From: Orychophragmus violaceus
Taxonomy: Eukaryota; Streptophyta; Magnoliopsida; Brassicales; Brassicaceae
Direction of reading: 5' to 3'
DNA: 64,000 nt
NCBI GenBank assembly: GCA_030180135.1
Contig: CM058236.1
Location: 2,852,001 to 2,916,000 of the forward strand
The notes under the pieces were generated by a model. It had not been told where the DNA came from. It saw only the letters and a list, made by a program, of their open reading frames with translations, and searched no databases. The position numbers and the translations under genes are program-made. This document shows positions 9,647 to 21,470 of the stretch, one piece after another (within the stretch, counting starts at the first letter, position 1; each line of letters begins with the position of its first letter).

Positions 9647-11851
9647 TTAGAAAAGAGTTGGATGATCTGCTTTCATCCGCTCTTCTGATTCCCAAGTTAC
9701 CTCCTTTATACCATCTCTTTTCCAGCATACTTGTACCCTCCATGCTTTTCCGCCTTTCTCATGAGCTTGCTTACGGTCCACAATTTTTACTGGTTTTGCT
9801 GGAATCGACAAGTTTCTATCCAAATCTTCCGGACGTTCCGTAATGATCAACTCTGGTTCACGGACAACCTTTCGTAGAACTGAGATATGAAAGACATTAT
9901 GAAAGTCCGACATCTCTGGAGGTAAGTCTAATCTGTAAGCGACTGCTCCGATCCTCTCGGTGATAATATACGGCCCCATGTACCGCGGCTTAAGCTTCTT
10001 TAACTTTCTCCACTTATCTGCTCCTCGGAATGTCCTCATTTTTAAGTACACCTCGTCACCCACTGCGAACTCCAAATCTTTTCTCCTTTTATCTGCGTAC
10101 CCTTTTTGACGATCATGGGCTTCTTTAAGCCTGTCTCGGAGAAATTCTACCTGAGCTACTGTTTCTTGGACGAGTTCCATGTCCATGTCGCGTCGCTCCC
10201 CCACTTCGGTCCAACACAAAGGTGTGCGACAAGGTCTCCCGTATAGTGCCTCGTATGGCGACATACCAATGCTGGAATGATAGCTATTGTTATACGCGAA
10301 TTCAGCCAAAGGCAAATAACGTACCCAAGAACCTTCCCAATCCAGCATACATGCTCTTAACATATCTTCTAGCGTCTGAATTGTCCGTTCTGACTGACCA
10401 TCTGTTTGAGGATGATATGCGGTACTCATGTGTACTTTGGTTCCCAACGCTTTCTGAAAGGCCTGCCAAAATTCTGATGAAAACCTTGGATCTCTGTCGG
10501 AAACAATACTCACTGGAACACCATGCAACTTGACGATCTCGTTCTGATACTTCTCGATCAATTTGCCAACTTTATCTGACATCTTAATGGGTAAGAAATG
10601 AGCCGATTTCGTTAGTCGATCCACAATCACCCAAATAGCATCATTGTTGCCCTCGGACCTTGGTAGCCCGCTTACAAAATCCATTGTGATCATATCCCAT
10701 TTCCATTGTGGGATTGGTAAACTTTGTAATAGCCCACTCGGTAATCTCCGCTCAGCTTTTACCAACTGGCATACATGACACTCCGATACCCACTTAGTAA
10801 CATCCCTCTTCATTCCGCTCCAATGGTAATATCTCTTCAAATCTTGATACATTTTGTTATTGCCAGGATGTATCGAAAATCGAGACTGATGGGCGTGCTG
10901 GAAAATCTCTGCCTTTAAATCTTTATTGTCTGGCACACAAACCAGATTCTTAAACAAGACTGTTCCATTAGCCATCACGTCGTAACCGGGCAAATCATTT
11001 TCCAGTGTTCTCTTCAAGGTTGCATCTTCTTTTTGTGCTTCTCGGATTTTCCATAGTAGGTCTGCTTGGTTCAATGCCTCTATGCCAACCGCATCCTCCT
11101 GAACTGTGGTGGCACACAAACTCAAACATGCAAGCGTTGCTGAGAGTTCTTCCATTCCTTTGGCTCTAGACAATGTATCTTTTCTTCTGCTTAGAGCATA
11201 TGCTACTTGGTTAGCTTTTCCCGGGTGATATATGATATCCAAATCATAATCAGCCATCATCTCTGTCCATCTTCGTTGTCTCAGGTTTAAATCACTCTGA
11301 GTGAACACATACTTTAAACTCTGATGATCAGTAAATACTTGAACTTTTTCTCCATACAGATAAGCACGCCAAATTTTCAGAGCGAAGACCACTGCCGCAA
11401 GCTCTAGGTCATGAGTAGGATAGTTCATCTCGTGCTTTCGTAATTGTCTAGATGCATATGAAAATACTTTCTCCTCTTGCATGAGTACGCATCCCAATCC
11501 TGATCCACATGCATCCGTATACACTTTATATGGAACTCATGTCCTTGGAAGTACCAATATCGGTGTTTGAGTCAAATGCTCCTTCAACTTTCTGAAACTT
11601 TCTTCACATTCTTTTGACCACACAAATTTCACCCCCTTTCCTGTGAGTTGAGTCATTGGTTTAGACAAACTGGCGAATCCTCTTACAAACTTCCTGTAGT
11701 AACCTGCCAACCCAAGAAAACTGCGATCTTCCGTGGCACAGGTAGGAGTCGGCCAGTTGGTGATGGATGTAATATTTTCTGGGTCCACTGCTACTCCTGC
11801 TTCAGAAACTATATGACCAAGGAATCCGATTTTTCTCTGCAGAAACAACAT
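9647..11851 (-). pseudogene. Gypsy-1 pol: RT end, RNase H, integrase, chromodomain-like tail
   Basis: Two minus-strand frames (11851-11537 and 11524-9647) are in the same phase and separated by a single TGA at 11537-11539. The first holds the RT connection (FLGHIVSEAG). The second holds, in order: RNase H with YTDACGSGLG and FTDHQSLKYVF; integrase with an HHCC zinc-binding region ending ECHVCQ, the core MDFVSGLP, the SDRDPRFSSEFW motif and the QSERTIQTLEDMLRA helix; then the GPYIITERIGAVAYRLDLP segment. It closes with a chromodomain-like end, QVCWKRDGIKEVTWESEE. In RNase H the usual VADALSRR motif reads VAYALSRR, so the conserved Asp is Tyr. Apart from that and the stop, the domain is well kept. 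Confidence 0.9.
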
Positions 11852-13017
11852 TTGCTTTGCTTTGCATACAATCTCTGCTCTCGAAGCTTGCTTAGCACAA
11901 ATTTTAGATGCTCTTCACGGTTGTGCGAGTATATAAGGATGTCGTCGATGAACACAATCACAAACTTATCCAGGTACTCTCGGAAGACATTGTTCATCAA
12001 CTTCATAAACGCTGCTGGGGCATTAGTCAATCCAAATGGCATTACCACGAACTCGTAGTGTCCATATCTGGTTCGGAATGCTGTTTTTCTTATGTCCTCT
12101 TCAGCAATCTGAATCTGTTGGTATCCTGATGCTAAGTCAATTTTTGAGAACCATGAAGCTCCTTGTAGCTGATCCAACAACTCATCAATACGTGGCAACG
12201 GGTACTTGTTCTTAATGGTCACCTTGTTTAGCCCTCGGTAGTCGATGCAAAGTCTGAAATTTCCGTCCTTCTTCTTGACAAACAACACTGGTGCTCCCCA
12301 TGGCGAGCTACTAGGTCTAATAAACCCTTTGTCAATAAGATCTTCTAATTGCTTCTTTAACTCAGCCATTTCTGCCGGTGCGAAATGGTACAGTGCTCGA
12401 GCGATGGGAGCTGTCCCCGGCTCTAACTCAATGGTAAACGGATCTCCTCGCGTTGGTGGCGGTCCTTTAAGCGGTTCAAATACGTCTGCATAATCTGCCA
12501 CTACATGAATAGTGTCCAATTCCTTTATGGACTCCCCTCCTTCCATCAATATGACCGCAAGGTATGCTTCATTTCCTCGGCTTATTAATTCCTCCGCTTG
12601 GATCATTGAAATTATAGGAACTCCATTCTGAGCTTTCACCCCTTGGAATATGAGTTTACCATCGGGTCTTGCAAAAGTTACTTGGTTCTTTGGGCAATCC
12701 AATAGTGCTTTATGGTGAGTCAGCCAATCCATACCCAAGATCACATCATAACGGTGCAACTCCAATTCTACGAGAGTCCCAAGTAACTTTTCTCCTCCTA
12801 TTATAACCGGAACATCTTTGAAGAACCTCTCAGATTTCACTTTTTCTTTTCCCGCGGTCTCAATCTTCCAAGGCCGTTCCACGGTTTTCCCTTTGAAGTC
12901 CCAATGCTTTGTGAATGATGGACTCACAAAACTATGTGAAGCACCAGTATCAAATAAGGTGTAAGCTGCTACCTCCCCAATAAGAACCGATCCTACACGA
13001 TTTACTATGCTAAGCAA
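11809..13017 (-). pseudogene. Gypsy-1 pol: aspartic protease and reverse transcriptase
   Basis: The frame of about 400 codons contains a retropepsin motif LFDTGASHSFVS near its start and the RT blocks VLFVKKKDGNFRLCIDYRGL and FGLTNAPAAFM. The catalytic FIDDILIYS motif is intact. Near 11840 a one-base frame change moves the reading to the adjacent frame; the C-terminal residues after AKQSKC are out-of-frame noise. Upstream, a stop separates it from the zinc-knuckle frame at 13088, so Gag and Pol are not continuous in this copy. Confidence 0.9.
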
Positions 13018-13087
13018 CTTGGACTCACAAACACTAATTTACTTCAAGACTCTCACAAGAAAATTTTAAGAAGTATTAAATTTTTAA

Positions 13088-13440
13088 CTACTTACCAGCA
13101 ATCGGCTCTGCACCCTCGTGATCTCCAGCAACATAAACACGAGGCGCAATAGTTGGCCTCTTTGGAGACGGCGGCAACTGCTCTCTAGCTTGGTTAGCTG
13201 GCTCTGGTCCTCTTGTCCTCACTCTGCAATCTTTTGCACGATGCCCATACTTTCCACAGATGTTGCACGTTCCCGAGAAAACATTACAATCACGTTGGTG
13301 GTGACCAAAACGTCCACATTTGTAGCACGCACCTGATTTATGCAAGCATAGTCCACTATGACTCTTTCCACACATACCACACATCCTTGCCGGTAGACCA
13401 CAATGATTACCATAATGATGATGCCTTGGCGGTTCTTGTG
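13088..13440 (-). pseudogene. Gypsy-1 gag: zinc-knuckle segment (3' of Copia-1 insertion)
   Basis: The frame shows CCHC-type and related Cys/His clusters, including CYKCGRFGHHQRDC and CNICGKYGHRAKDC, preceded by a CGMCGKSHSGLC cluster. These nucleocapsid motifs bind retrotransposon RNA. The piece continues the gag reading from 20362-21250; Copia-1 inserted between them at the GTTTG duplication (13441-13445). It ends in a TAG at 13088. Confidence 0.9.
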
Positions 13441-13445
13441 GTTTG

Positions 13446-14128
13446 TGAAGGAATTTCTAGCAGTTCCTAATCCAATTAGGCAACCCTGGTCTGAATTCCA
13501 AGCCTAGGATCTAGGGTTCAAGTATATTGAATCATAAGGATCTCGAAATTACCTGGTGATTAGCAGCGGAATATTTGCAGATAATCGAGATCTTAAAGCG
13601 CCTCAAATGCTGCGCCTCTACTGGTATCCACATGCACACAAACTGAACAGGAGGGATGCTAGTGCCTATAGAGATCCAATCTCTTCAGAGTTTTCTACTC
13701 AAGTTCTGGTGGCTGTCTATTAGGTTAGAAATCAATTTAGGTCGACCATATATCTTATATATGTCGACTTAAACCATAACGGAATTAACCAACGATTAAA
13801 CCGAATTAATCTGATTAATCCGCGAGTTGCATCGATCGATGCACTATCTGCATCGATCGACACTGCCCCAGAATATTGATATCGAATGCATATCAAATAT
13901 ACATTTATTAGATCATTACATTAATGATCAACCTCGTCTTTAACGTCCAGTTTGCTTAGGTGTGTGACCCTGTAGGATCATATAACACTAGAAATGAGTT
14001 CTAAACTCATTGATCATAAGTGGCTTCTAGCAAAGCATTATGACTACCCAGTGTCATATGATTGTCTCATCTCGACAATACGACTTTCACTTGGAGTAAG
14101 TACAATAGATTTCAGGACATTCCCAACA
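13446..14128 (-). repeat. Copia-1 3' LTR
   Basis: Copy of 19696-20356; starts TGAAGGAATTTC and ends CATTCCCAACA on the plus strand. It carries an extra 22-bp stretch around 13833-13860 containing a second CGATCGATGCA-type palindrome that the other LTR lacks. Confidence 0.95.
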
Positions 14129-16045
14129 ATCTCCCACTTGTACTGGAATCATCTATTCCTTCAATCCCTTCGTCACTATATCTCGATCTGGCATAAGGCA
14201 AGATCTGTGTCACCCTTATTTAGCCAAGATCATGTTCATCGAACTCCGATTTATACTGACAAGACAAACGACTGACAATCACCTCGTTTGAGTGTGGCCA
14301 CACATTTCTCAGTATCAAATCTTCGATGGGCCCTGAGATATTTTTCTCCTGTTATATAGGAGGGACAAATCCCATCTTGTTCAATCCCTGTCTCTTCACA
14401 CGCTTCATGATACGCCCAATCAATGCCTTTATAGTCACCAGTTACGGCTGACGTTTGACAAGGTTAAAGCGGACCAATTCACATGTAAGAAAACATGATG
14501 AACTCAGGTCTAAGGACTATACTCTATAGTCGTAATGAAAACTCTCATGACACTTATATAACTATCCCGTAGAGTTCTCATCAGTGGGTCATGTCCGATC
14601 CTGTGTTCTCCAACACATATCTATGTGATTGACTTTAATACTCTTATTAATGACTCCATGAAACTTAGTCATCAGTCACCTCACATACTAGTCTCACGCG
14701 GTTGTTAATATCCCACTTTAACAACCTTGACCAGGGACCAACTTATTTTATGTCATTTATCACTTATAGGGTTTCATGATCAAGTCACATACTTGATGAC
14801 CTATAAAATGTCATAAATTACTTTGGGACTATTATTTAATAACCATTATTAAATAATACAGATGTCAGATTTCAATAACATAATCAAATTATGTTTATAC
14901 GAACATCATATCATAATTAAAATTAACAACAACGACTCCCACTAAAATTAAGATCACATCTTAAGACATCTAATGCCTTTAGCAGTAGTCTATCCCTCAT
15001 TCCCCCTTGCTCAGCGTGTGTCGAAGGACACTGCGTCTTGCTAAGAGTAATACCAAGATTCATTTGCACAAACTCCTTCTTGGAATCATGCATACTGGAC
15101 CTGTGTAAGTCCTTATCACCATAAGTATCTTGACACAATCCAATTAGCTTGTCTAATCTATCTTCATAGATTCTTATTCCAAGAATGTATATGGTTTCTC
15201 CCATGTTTTTTTTTTTTTTTTTTTTTTTTCATCGAAAAACAACTTTCGAGTCAAGTCTTAACAGACTGAAACAATGTAACTTCATTCCGAGAAGTAGTAT
15301 CATACAATACTAGAAATGCAACTGCGCTCCCACTAGTCCTCTTGTAAACACACGGTTCCTCTTCATTCTTGACGAAGTCAAACCTTTTGACTGCTTTATC
15401 AAAACGAAGATTTCAACTCCGAGATGCTTGCTTCAGTCCATAAATGGACCGATGAAGCTTGCATATCTTCCTAGCTTCATTAGGATCAATGAAAGCTTCA
15501 GGTTGTGTCAGGTACACATCCTTTTTCAGAATTCCTATTAAGGAAACCTGTTTTCACATCCATCTGCCAGATCTCATAACTATTATGAGTGGCGGTTGCT
15601 AGGAGAATCCGGATGGACATAAGCATGGTGTCTGGGATTAGGTTTCTTCACAGTTAATACCATGAATTTACTTGAAACCTTTTGCCACCAACCTAGCTTT
15701 GTACATCTGAATATAACCATCCATATCAACTTTTCTTCTTGAAAATCCATTTACTCACAATGGTTTCTACACCATCGGGTAAATCAACCCAAGTCACACT
15801 TGGTTCTGTGACATGGATCCCATTTCGGATTCAGCGGCTTTCAGCCACTTTCGGAGTCAAGGCCCATCATTGCTACTTCAAAATTCGCAGGCCCGTCACT
15901 TTCAATGATCAATGGATCACGGCAATTGGTTACGAGAAATCCATATTTCTTGGGTTCGTGACGGATCCTTTCGGATCTGCGAGCTTCAGTTTTCTGTGAA
16001 AGTCGCGCACATATATCTCATATGTATACTTTTACCACGACTTAA
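14129..16045 (-). pseudogene. Copia-1 degenerate RT/RNase H region
   Basis: Only scattered pol homology survives. The minus-strand frame 15204-14923 contains GETIYILGIRIYEDR, LIGLCQDTYGDK and LSKTQCPSTHAE, which resemble the end of the copia RT and its link to RNase H. A 24-base T run interrupts the region at 15206-15229. The central RT with the Y-V-D-D motif is not recognisable, and no long frame crosses the area. The rest appears decayed or deleted relative to the roughly 2 kb a full copia RT/RNase H needs. Confidence 0.6.
15206..15229. repeat. Poly-T run of 24
   Basis: Uninterrupted T run on the plus strand (poly-A in the element's sense) inside the degenerate RT region of Copia-1. No LINE or SINE body is attached, so it is reported as a simple repeat. 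Confidence 0.9.
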
Positions 16046-16615
16046 TTAACCAATATTTAAACCGTAGTTAATTAAGTCATACACCAAAATCAATATTTGG
16101 TTCGCGATCTGTGTCGATCGATACAACTTTTGTGTCGATCGACACTTCTTTAGAAACTCGCCATTTAAATGTATATCGAATATACATTCACCAGGTCCTT
16201 TATAAACTCTAGGCACCACAGGTGCAGGTTCTACAACTCTTAGTAGATCCAACTGCTGCTCTTCCTCATCAGGTTGAGCAGTCTCCTGTGATTTTTGAAT
16301 TTCTTCGAGTTGTACTTTTACTCCCACTGTTCTTCTTGGAAAGAAAGTCTTTCTCAAGAAAACATAGTTCCGAGCAACAAACAATTTGTTCTCGAACTGG
16401 TTGTAAAAGTAACATGCCTTGGTTTTGTTAGGACAACCAATGAAGTAGCACTTATCAGATTTGGGTGTGAGCTTATCAGAGATTAAACGTTTTATATAAG
16501 TCTCGCAACTCCAAATCTCCATGATGGATAAATCAGAAACATTTACATTCCACATCTCATGTGGTATCTCTGTAACTGATTTTGATGGAACTCTATTTAA
16601 AGTAAACTCAGACAT
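16046..16615 (-). pseudogene. Copia-1 integrase C-terminal region
   Basis: The frame begins EFTLNRVPSKSV and includes CYFIGCPNKTKACYFYNQ, close to the copia signature in which an R-x-P-(T/S)-K motif is followed by C-x-F-(V/I)-G-Y-P-x-x-(S/T)-x-G-Y. Downstream, FLRKTFFPRR resembles the typical F-L-E-x-x-F linker. CRSTQ and YRSTQ near the end translate a TGTCGATCGACAC-type palindrome pair at about 16108-16145, which therefore lies inside formerly coding DNA. Confidence 0.75.
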
Positions 16616-16732
16616 TTCTAGAGCGTATTCTTAGAAGGATAATGGAAGATCTAAGTGACTCATCATTGATCGAACCATATCTAATAAAGTCCGATACAGG
16701 AGGAGTGAATTGTGAAACACTTTCACAATCTC

Positions 16733-17060
16733 TCAGATGATCACTAAATTCTTGACCAAAGTATTCACCTCCATGATCTCATCGTAGAGGTTTAATACCT
16801 TTGCCAAATTGATTATGTACTTCATTTTGGAACTCTTTGAACTTTTCAAAGATTCTGACTTATGCCTTATAAATAAGGCATAACCGTACCTTCTGAAAAT
16901 ATCAGTAAAGGTAATGAAGTACTGAAATTTTCTTCTAGCACTAGTGCTCATCGGCCCATATACATCCGTATGTATAAAGTCCAATAAGCCTTTGGCCCTT
17001 TCATTTTGTTCGTTCGCAACCTGTATCGACCGACACATCGTTTGTGTCGATCGATGCTAC
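16733..17060 (-). pseudogene. Copia-1 integrase core fragment with palindrome insertion
   Basis: The frame reads ERAKGLLDFIHTDVYGPMST and then FQYFITFTDIFRRYGYALF. This is the copia integrase core around the first catalytic Asp (H-T-D-V-x-G-P) up to the T-D-D-x-S-R-Y-G-Y block, where the second T-D-D here is TDI. The segment with the second Asp and the Glu is lost. Just upstream, a pair of CGATCG-type palindromes (about 17027-17056) seems to interrupt the normally contiguous segment between the HHCC region and the core. Confidence 0.75.
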
Positions 17061-17647
17061 CTTTGCTGAAAGGGGCCTTCGTCATTTTACCCAATAAACA
17101 AGATTACCTTTACTCATTGTGATTCATAATCAGATGAGCTCAAAATCCCATCACTATGGAGCTTCTGAATCTATTTCTCATTTACGTGGCCCAAAACGAC
17201 AATGCCAGAGAGAAGTTTGATTCGTATCATTTGACTTGAATCTCTTGGTATTAATGTTATAGTTAGGCACATTCTGGTTTAGAACATAAAGTCCATTCTC
17301 TAATGGATTGCTAATATAAAATATATCACTGTAATCAAATGAATAACACTTATTCTTAATTTGAAAACTAATATCCTTCTATATCCAAGCAAGGATTAGA
17401 AATAATCTTTCTGCTCATAGCAGGTACATAGTAGCAGTTTTAAGTTCAAAACATGCCATAAAAGAAAACAAATGAAATACTCCTACGGCTAATGCAGCAA
17501 CTCTTGCTCCATTTCCACGCATAGATCCACTTGTCCTTTCTCCATAGTCCTACTTTTGCTCAGGCCCTGCACATTTTCACAAAATATGAGTACCACACTT
17601 GGTATCCAATACCCAATAAGTAGGACTATAAGAAGTAACATTTACTT

Positions 17648-18525
17648 CTATAACATAATACCTGAAGAAGAAGTCTCGTACGTCTTCTTCAGCTTCTCAT
17701 AATCTTCCAAGAATTTATTGTAGTTTCTTTTCAAATGCCCATAACCATTACAATAACGGCACTTAACATCTTCAGAAGGACTGGTTTTAACCTTAGGAAC
17801 ATGGCCAGACTCGCTTGGATTCACAATCGAGCTTGTCTTGCCATCACCTTTGTTCTTACCAAGTTTCTTAAACTTTTTACCCTTTTGTACCATAAGGACA
17901 TTTGGAATGTCCTTCTTGATGTTAGGTTCAGCAGTCTTAAGCATCCCATGCAATTCAGTCAACGTCTTCGTCAAGTTGTTCATGTTATAGTTCATAACAA
18001 ATTGATCATAGCTTGACGGCAGTGACTGAAGAATGATGTCAGTAGCCAACTCTTGGCTAATGGGATAGTCCAGTTTCCCCAGGTTATCAATATAACACAT
18101 CATCTTAATGACATGAGGACCAACTGGTTCGCCCTTTGGTAGCTTGCACTCAATCAGAGACCTTACCGTCTGGTATCTCTGAGTTCGTGCCTGCTCCTGA
18201 AACATACTTTTCAGGCCAGTGATCATCTCTTTTGGCGACTCCACGTACTCATATTGTTTACGCAATTCCGAATTCATGGTAGCCAACATGAGACAACTCA
18301 CATCCACCGCATCATTAGAATGCTTATCCCAAGCATCCTTATCTGACTGCCAGGCATTGACTCGGTACTTCTTGGGGAGAACTTTCTCAAGGACATAGTC
18401 CTTTTCTCCTGTTTGAGAACAATTCTCAAGTTCCGATACCATTCAAGAAAGTTGGATCCATTTAACTTGTCCTTCTCAAGGACGGATCGCAGGGAGAAAT
18501 TGTTACGATGGTTAGTGCTAGACAT
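17648..18525 (-). pseudogene. Copia-1 gag (UBN2-type) with frameshift
   Basis: The start is MSSTNHRNNFSLRSVL, with the LNGSNFLEWYRNLRIVL motif typical of copia gag. Reading then shifts one frame near 18415 and continues as KDYVLEKVLPKKY through ILQSLPSSYDQFVMNY and LTELHGMLKTAEPN. The zinc knuckle is CRYCNGYGHLKRNY, in which the final Cys of the C-x2-C-x4-H-x4-C pattern is Tyr. Gag would form the virus-like particle and bind element RNA. This copy is broken by the frameshift and the damaged knuckle, but is otherwise the best-preserved part of Copia-1. Confidence 0.85.
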
Positions 18526-19682
18526 AGATGAAAAACGAGGGAGGTTTTAGTTATGATGTTCAGGAAATGAGAAGTCTTAACTATTAAGAAAACTCGCATT
18601 ATATTCAAACAATGTTTCCTCAGATGAATATAATGATCCAAGACCCATACTTCACTAAACTTGAGTGAGCCACTGGCTATCACCCAAATTTTAGCTATCT
18701 AGGTAAGCAACAACCTTGCTAGTTATATCCAATATAACTCTTGGTTGTGGATTGACATCTCATGTCAAATCCACCTGATTTCTCTGAGCCCAAAACGATT
18801 TTGATGGCCCAGTCAAGTAAACCAATCTCTTCAGTCATGTAATTGTTGATGTCTTGCACTGCAAGTCCATCAACACGATTACCTCCTGTCTTACTCATGA
18901 AATTGTGGACATCTTGCACTGCAAGTCTATCGCACAATTAAATGGGTCTTGACAGTTGACAAGATTGGAAAGACATCAAGCATCACTTGATATTTGGTTG
19001 AGAAACGGGACCATTTAAAACGTTCAGTTTTATTATGTTTTAATTCTTCTAATTAAATGATTTGTCTTGATTTGGTTCTGTGGTTTCAGGTTCCATAACC
19101 TAAACCATCGAATCTGGTGTCGACCGACACTACTTTAGTGTCGATCGATGTAGATTAACCAAAACCAATATGCGATAACCGATCAATCCAATTGATCCGG
19201 TTTTGAGTACCGGTCAGTGTCGATCGATGCTACATTAGCATCGGTCGATACCAACCCAATCGCAATAAACCATTCTTAGCGTTTAACCATCATTAACCAG
19301 GCTCGATAACCGGTCCAATCCAATTGAACCAATTCATCAATCAAGCGAGGTGTGTGTCGACCGACACAACGCTTGTGTCGATCGACACTAGGCGAAACCT
19401 AAGTTTTATTCGGGTTTTCGCCCTGTGTCGATTGACGCCGGATTGGCATCGATCGACACCATGCGAAAAACCCTAAATTTTATTCGGGTTTTCGCCCTGT
19501 GTCGATCGATGCCGGTTTGGCATCGATCGACACCATGCGAAAAACCCTAAAACGTTTTTCAAACAAAACCCTAAACTAGGTTACTTTGATCAAAACGAGT
19601 TTTAGTATGCTTGTATCAATCATACAAAGATCTAGATTCAGCCAATCTAATCAACATGCTACAGATTCAATGGAGCCCTAAA
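18526..19682 (-). promoter_or_regulatory. Copia-1 leader with palindrome arrays
   Basis: Untranslated region between the primer site and gag. The part nearest gag (18541-18720) is conserved with the leaders of Copia-3 and Copia-4 and includes a GAATATAATGCG word. The distal part (19117-19540) carries at least five pairs of CGATCG-centred palindromes (TGTCGATCGACAC, TGTCGACCGACAC, GCATCGATCGACAC). These are embedded in a roughly 90-bp repeat containing CGGGTTTTCGCCCTGTG. Confidence 0.8.
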
Positions 19683-19694
19683 GCTCTGATACCA
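19683..19694 (-). promoter_or_regulatory. Copia-1 primer binding site
   Basis: TGGTATCAGAGC on the minus strand, complementary to the 3' end of plant initiator tRNA-Met, one base inside the 5' LTR. Confidence 0.95.
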
Positions 19695-19695
19695 C

Positions 19696-20356
19696 TGAAG
19701 GAATTTCTAGCAGTTCCTAATCCAATTAGGCAACCCTGGTCTGAATTCCAACCCTAGGATCTAGGGTTCAAGTATATTGAATCATAAGGATCTCGAAATT
19801 ACCTGGTGATTAGCAGCGGAAGATTTGCAGATAATCGAGATCTTAAAGCGCCTCAAATGCTGCGCCTCTACTGGTATCCATACGCACACAAACTGAACAG
19901 GAAGGATGCTAGTGCCTATAGAGATCCAATCTCTTCAGAGGTTTCTACTCAAGTTCTGGTGGCTGTCTATTAGGTTAGAAATCAGTTTAGGTCGACCATA
20001 TATCTTATATATGTTGACTTAAACCATAACGGAATTAACCAACGATTAAACCGAATTAATCTGATTAATCCGCGAGTTGCATCGATCGACACTGCCCCAG
20101 AATATTGATATCGAATGCATATCAAATATGCATTCATTAGATCATTACATTAATGATCAACCTCGTCTTTAACGTCCAATTTGCTTAGGTGTGTGACCAT
20201 GTAGGATCATATAACACTAGAAATGAGTTCTAAACTCATTGATCATAAGTGGCTTCTAGCAAAGCATATGACTACCCAGTGTCATATGATTGTCTCATCT
20301 CGACAATACGACTTTCACTTGGAGTAAGTACAATAGATTTCAGGACATTCCCAACA
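19696..20356 (-). repeat. Copia-1 5' LTR
   Basis: Partner of 13446-14128 with few substitutions; ends CATTCCCAACA immediately before the GTTTG duplication. It has a single CGATCG palindrome where the 3' LTR has two. Confidence 0.95.
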
Positions 20357-20361
20357 GTTTG

Positions 20362-21250
20362 GTGATCCTATGGGGAGCATTCTTGACCACCCTGTTCTCA
20401 GCTTCATTTTTTTATCTGTCAATGAAGCTCTCTCTACCAACTCGATGAGGTTTCCATAATCGCGGATCTGACAAATCTTGCGGATGTCCAATCTCAATCC
20501 CATCATAAATTTCTGAATTAGTGACTGTTCATCTGTGTCACCAACAGCAAACCTTCTGAGTCTACTGAACTCCCGCTCATACTCCCTAACCGTCTTATTC
20601 CCTTGGCTAAGGGTCAGAAATTCCATCTTCAGCTCATTTATGGTCTCTTGGGGGAAGTGCTTCTTCGTAAACTCCTCACGGAAAGTGTCCCATGGAATCG
20701 TGTAGCTTGGAGGTGCTTCTCTCTCTATTCCTTCCCACCAAATCTGGGCATCATCCAATAAAAAGCTTGATGCTATAGTCACTCGGTACTCAAGCGGACA
20801 ACGTACTGATTCAAAGTTTCTTTCCAACTGCTTCCTCCAATTGTCAGCTGCTATCGGGTCCGAGCCGCCATGGAAAGATACAGTTCCGAAATCTCTCATC
20901 ATCTTAAGAATCTTCCAATAGTCTTGTCTCAGATCATGAGCGGGCATGCGCATCGCTGGGACACCATGAGGGGGCGGCGGAGGTGGCGGAGGTGGTGGTG
21001 CAGCGGCTTGAGCTGCAGCTATCCCTGGTGCATGACCAACTACTGGAATCGGAAACTGTCTGTGTCCAAACATCTCTCTGAGTGAATCCATCACTACAAA
21101 CCTCAACACTGCAGGGTCCACTCCCTGAACTGGCATCTGATCTCCATTATGGGTGCTTTGCTCAGTGCTTGATGTACGCTCAACACTCTCATCATCATTT
21201 GGACCTTGAAGTCCACGTCCTCTTCCCCTACGTGCTCCTCCACGAGCCAT
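20362..21250 (-). pseudogene. Gypsy-1 gag N-terminal part
   Basis: The frame opens MARGGARRGRGRG at 21250, has a proline run (nine P) near residue 90, and contains the retrotransposon gag core FHGGSDPIAADNWRKQLER through EFLTLSQGNKTVREYEREF and SLIQKFMMGLRLDIR. This is the standard plant Ty3/gypsy capsid domain. The frame is cut by Copia-1 at 20361 and resumes with the zinc knuckles at 13440; residues read past 20362 come from the Copia-1 LTR. The first Met follows the primer site by about 210 bp. Confidence 0.9.
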
Positions 21251-21458
21251 TCTGTGAAGATAACTTAGAGATTAGGATATCCTTACAGAAATACAACTTC
21301 ATAAACTTACTTACTCAAGTGTGGTACTGCCGGTGCTCTTTTACTTTTATAAAAAAAACTCTTTCCCAAAAATTGAAAATACTTTAAATACATATATACT
21401 TCTTTTTTTTTTTTTAAGGTGACCCTCCGTGTTAGAATCGGAGTGGCCATTAACCTAG

Positions 21459-21470
21459 GCTCTGATACCA
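21459..21470 (-). promoter_or_regulatory. Gypsy-1 primer binding site
   Basis: TGGTATCAGAGC on the minus strand (GCTCTGATACCA on plus), complementary to initiator tRNA-Met, three bases from the 5' LTR. Confidence 0.95.

Larger units (their letters stand above)
13446..20356 (-). mobile_element. Copia-1: Ty1/copia LTR retrotransposon nested in Gypsy-1 gag
   Basis: Two LTRs (683 and 661 bp) bound the element, with 5-bp duplications GTTTG at 13441-13445 and 20357-20361. The primer site for initiator tRNA-Met adjoins the right LTR, and a purine-rich AAGTGGGAGAT tract adjoins the left one, so the element reads on the minus strand. It keeps a recognisable gag, but integrase, RT and RNase H survive only as fragments. 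The missing RT/RNase H makes it non-autonomous. It belongs with Copia-3 and Copia-4 by gag (UBN2 type), leader and palindromes. Confidence 0.95.

Noticed and set aside
13017..13088. A spliced intron between Gypsy-1 zinc knuckles and protease
   Set aside because: A GTAAGT donor-like word is present, but I could not find an acceptor that restores the protease frame. A simple stop is the safer reading.
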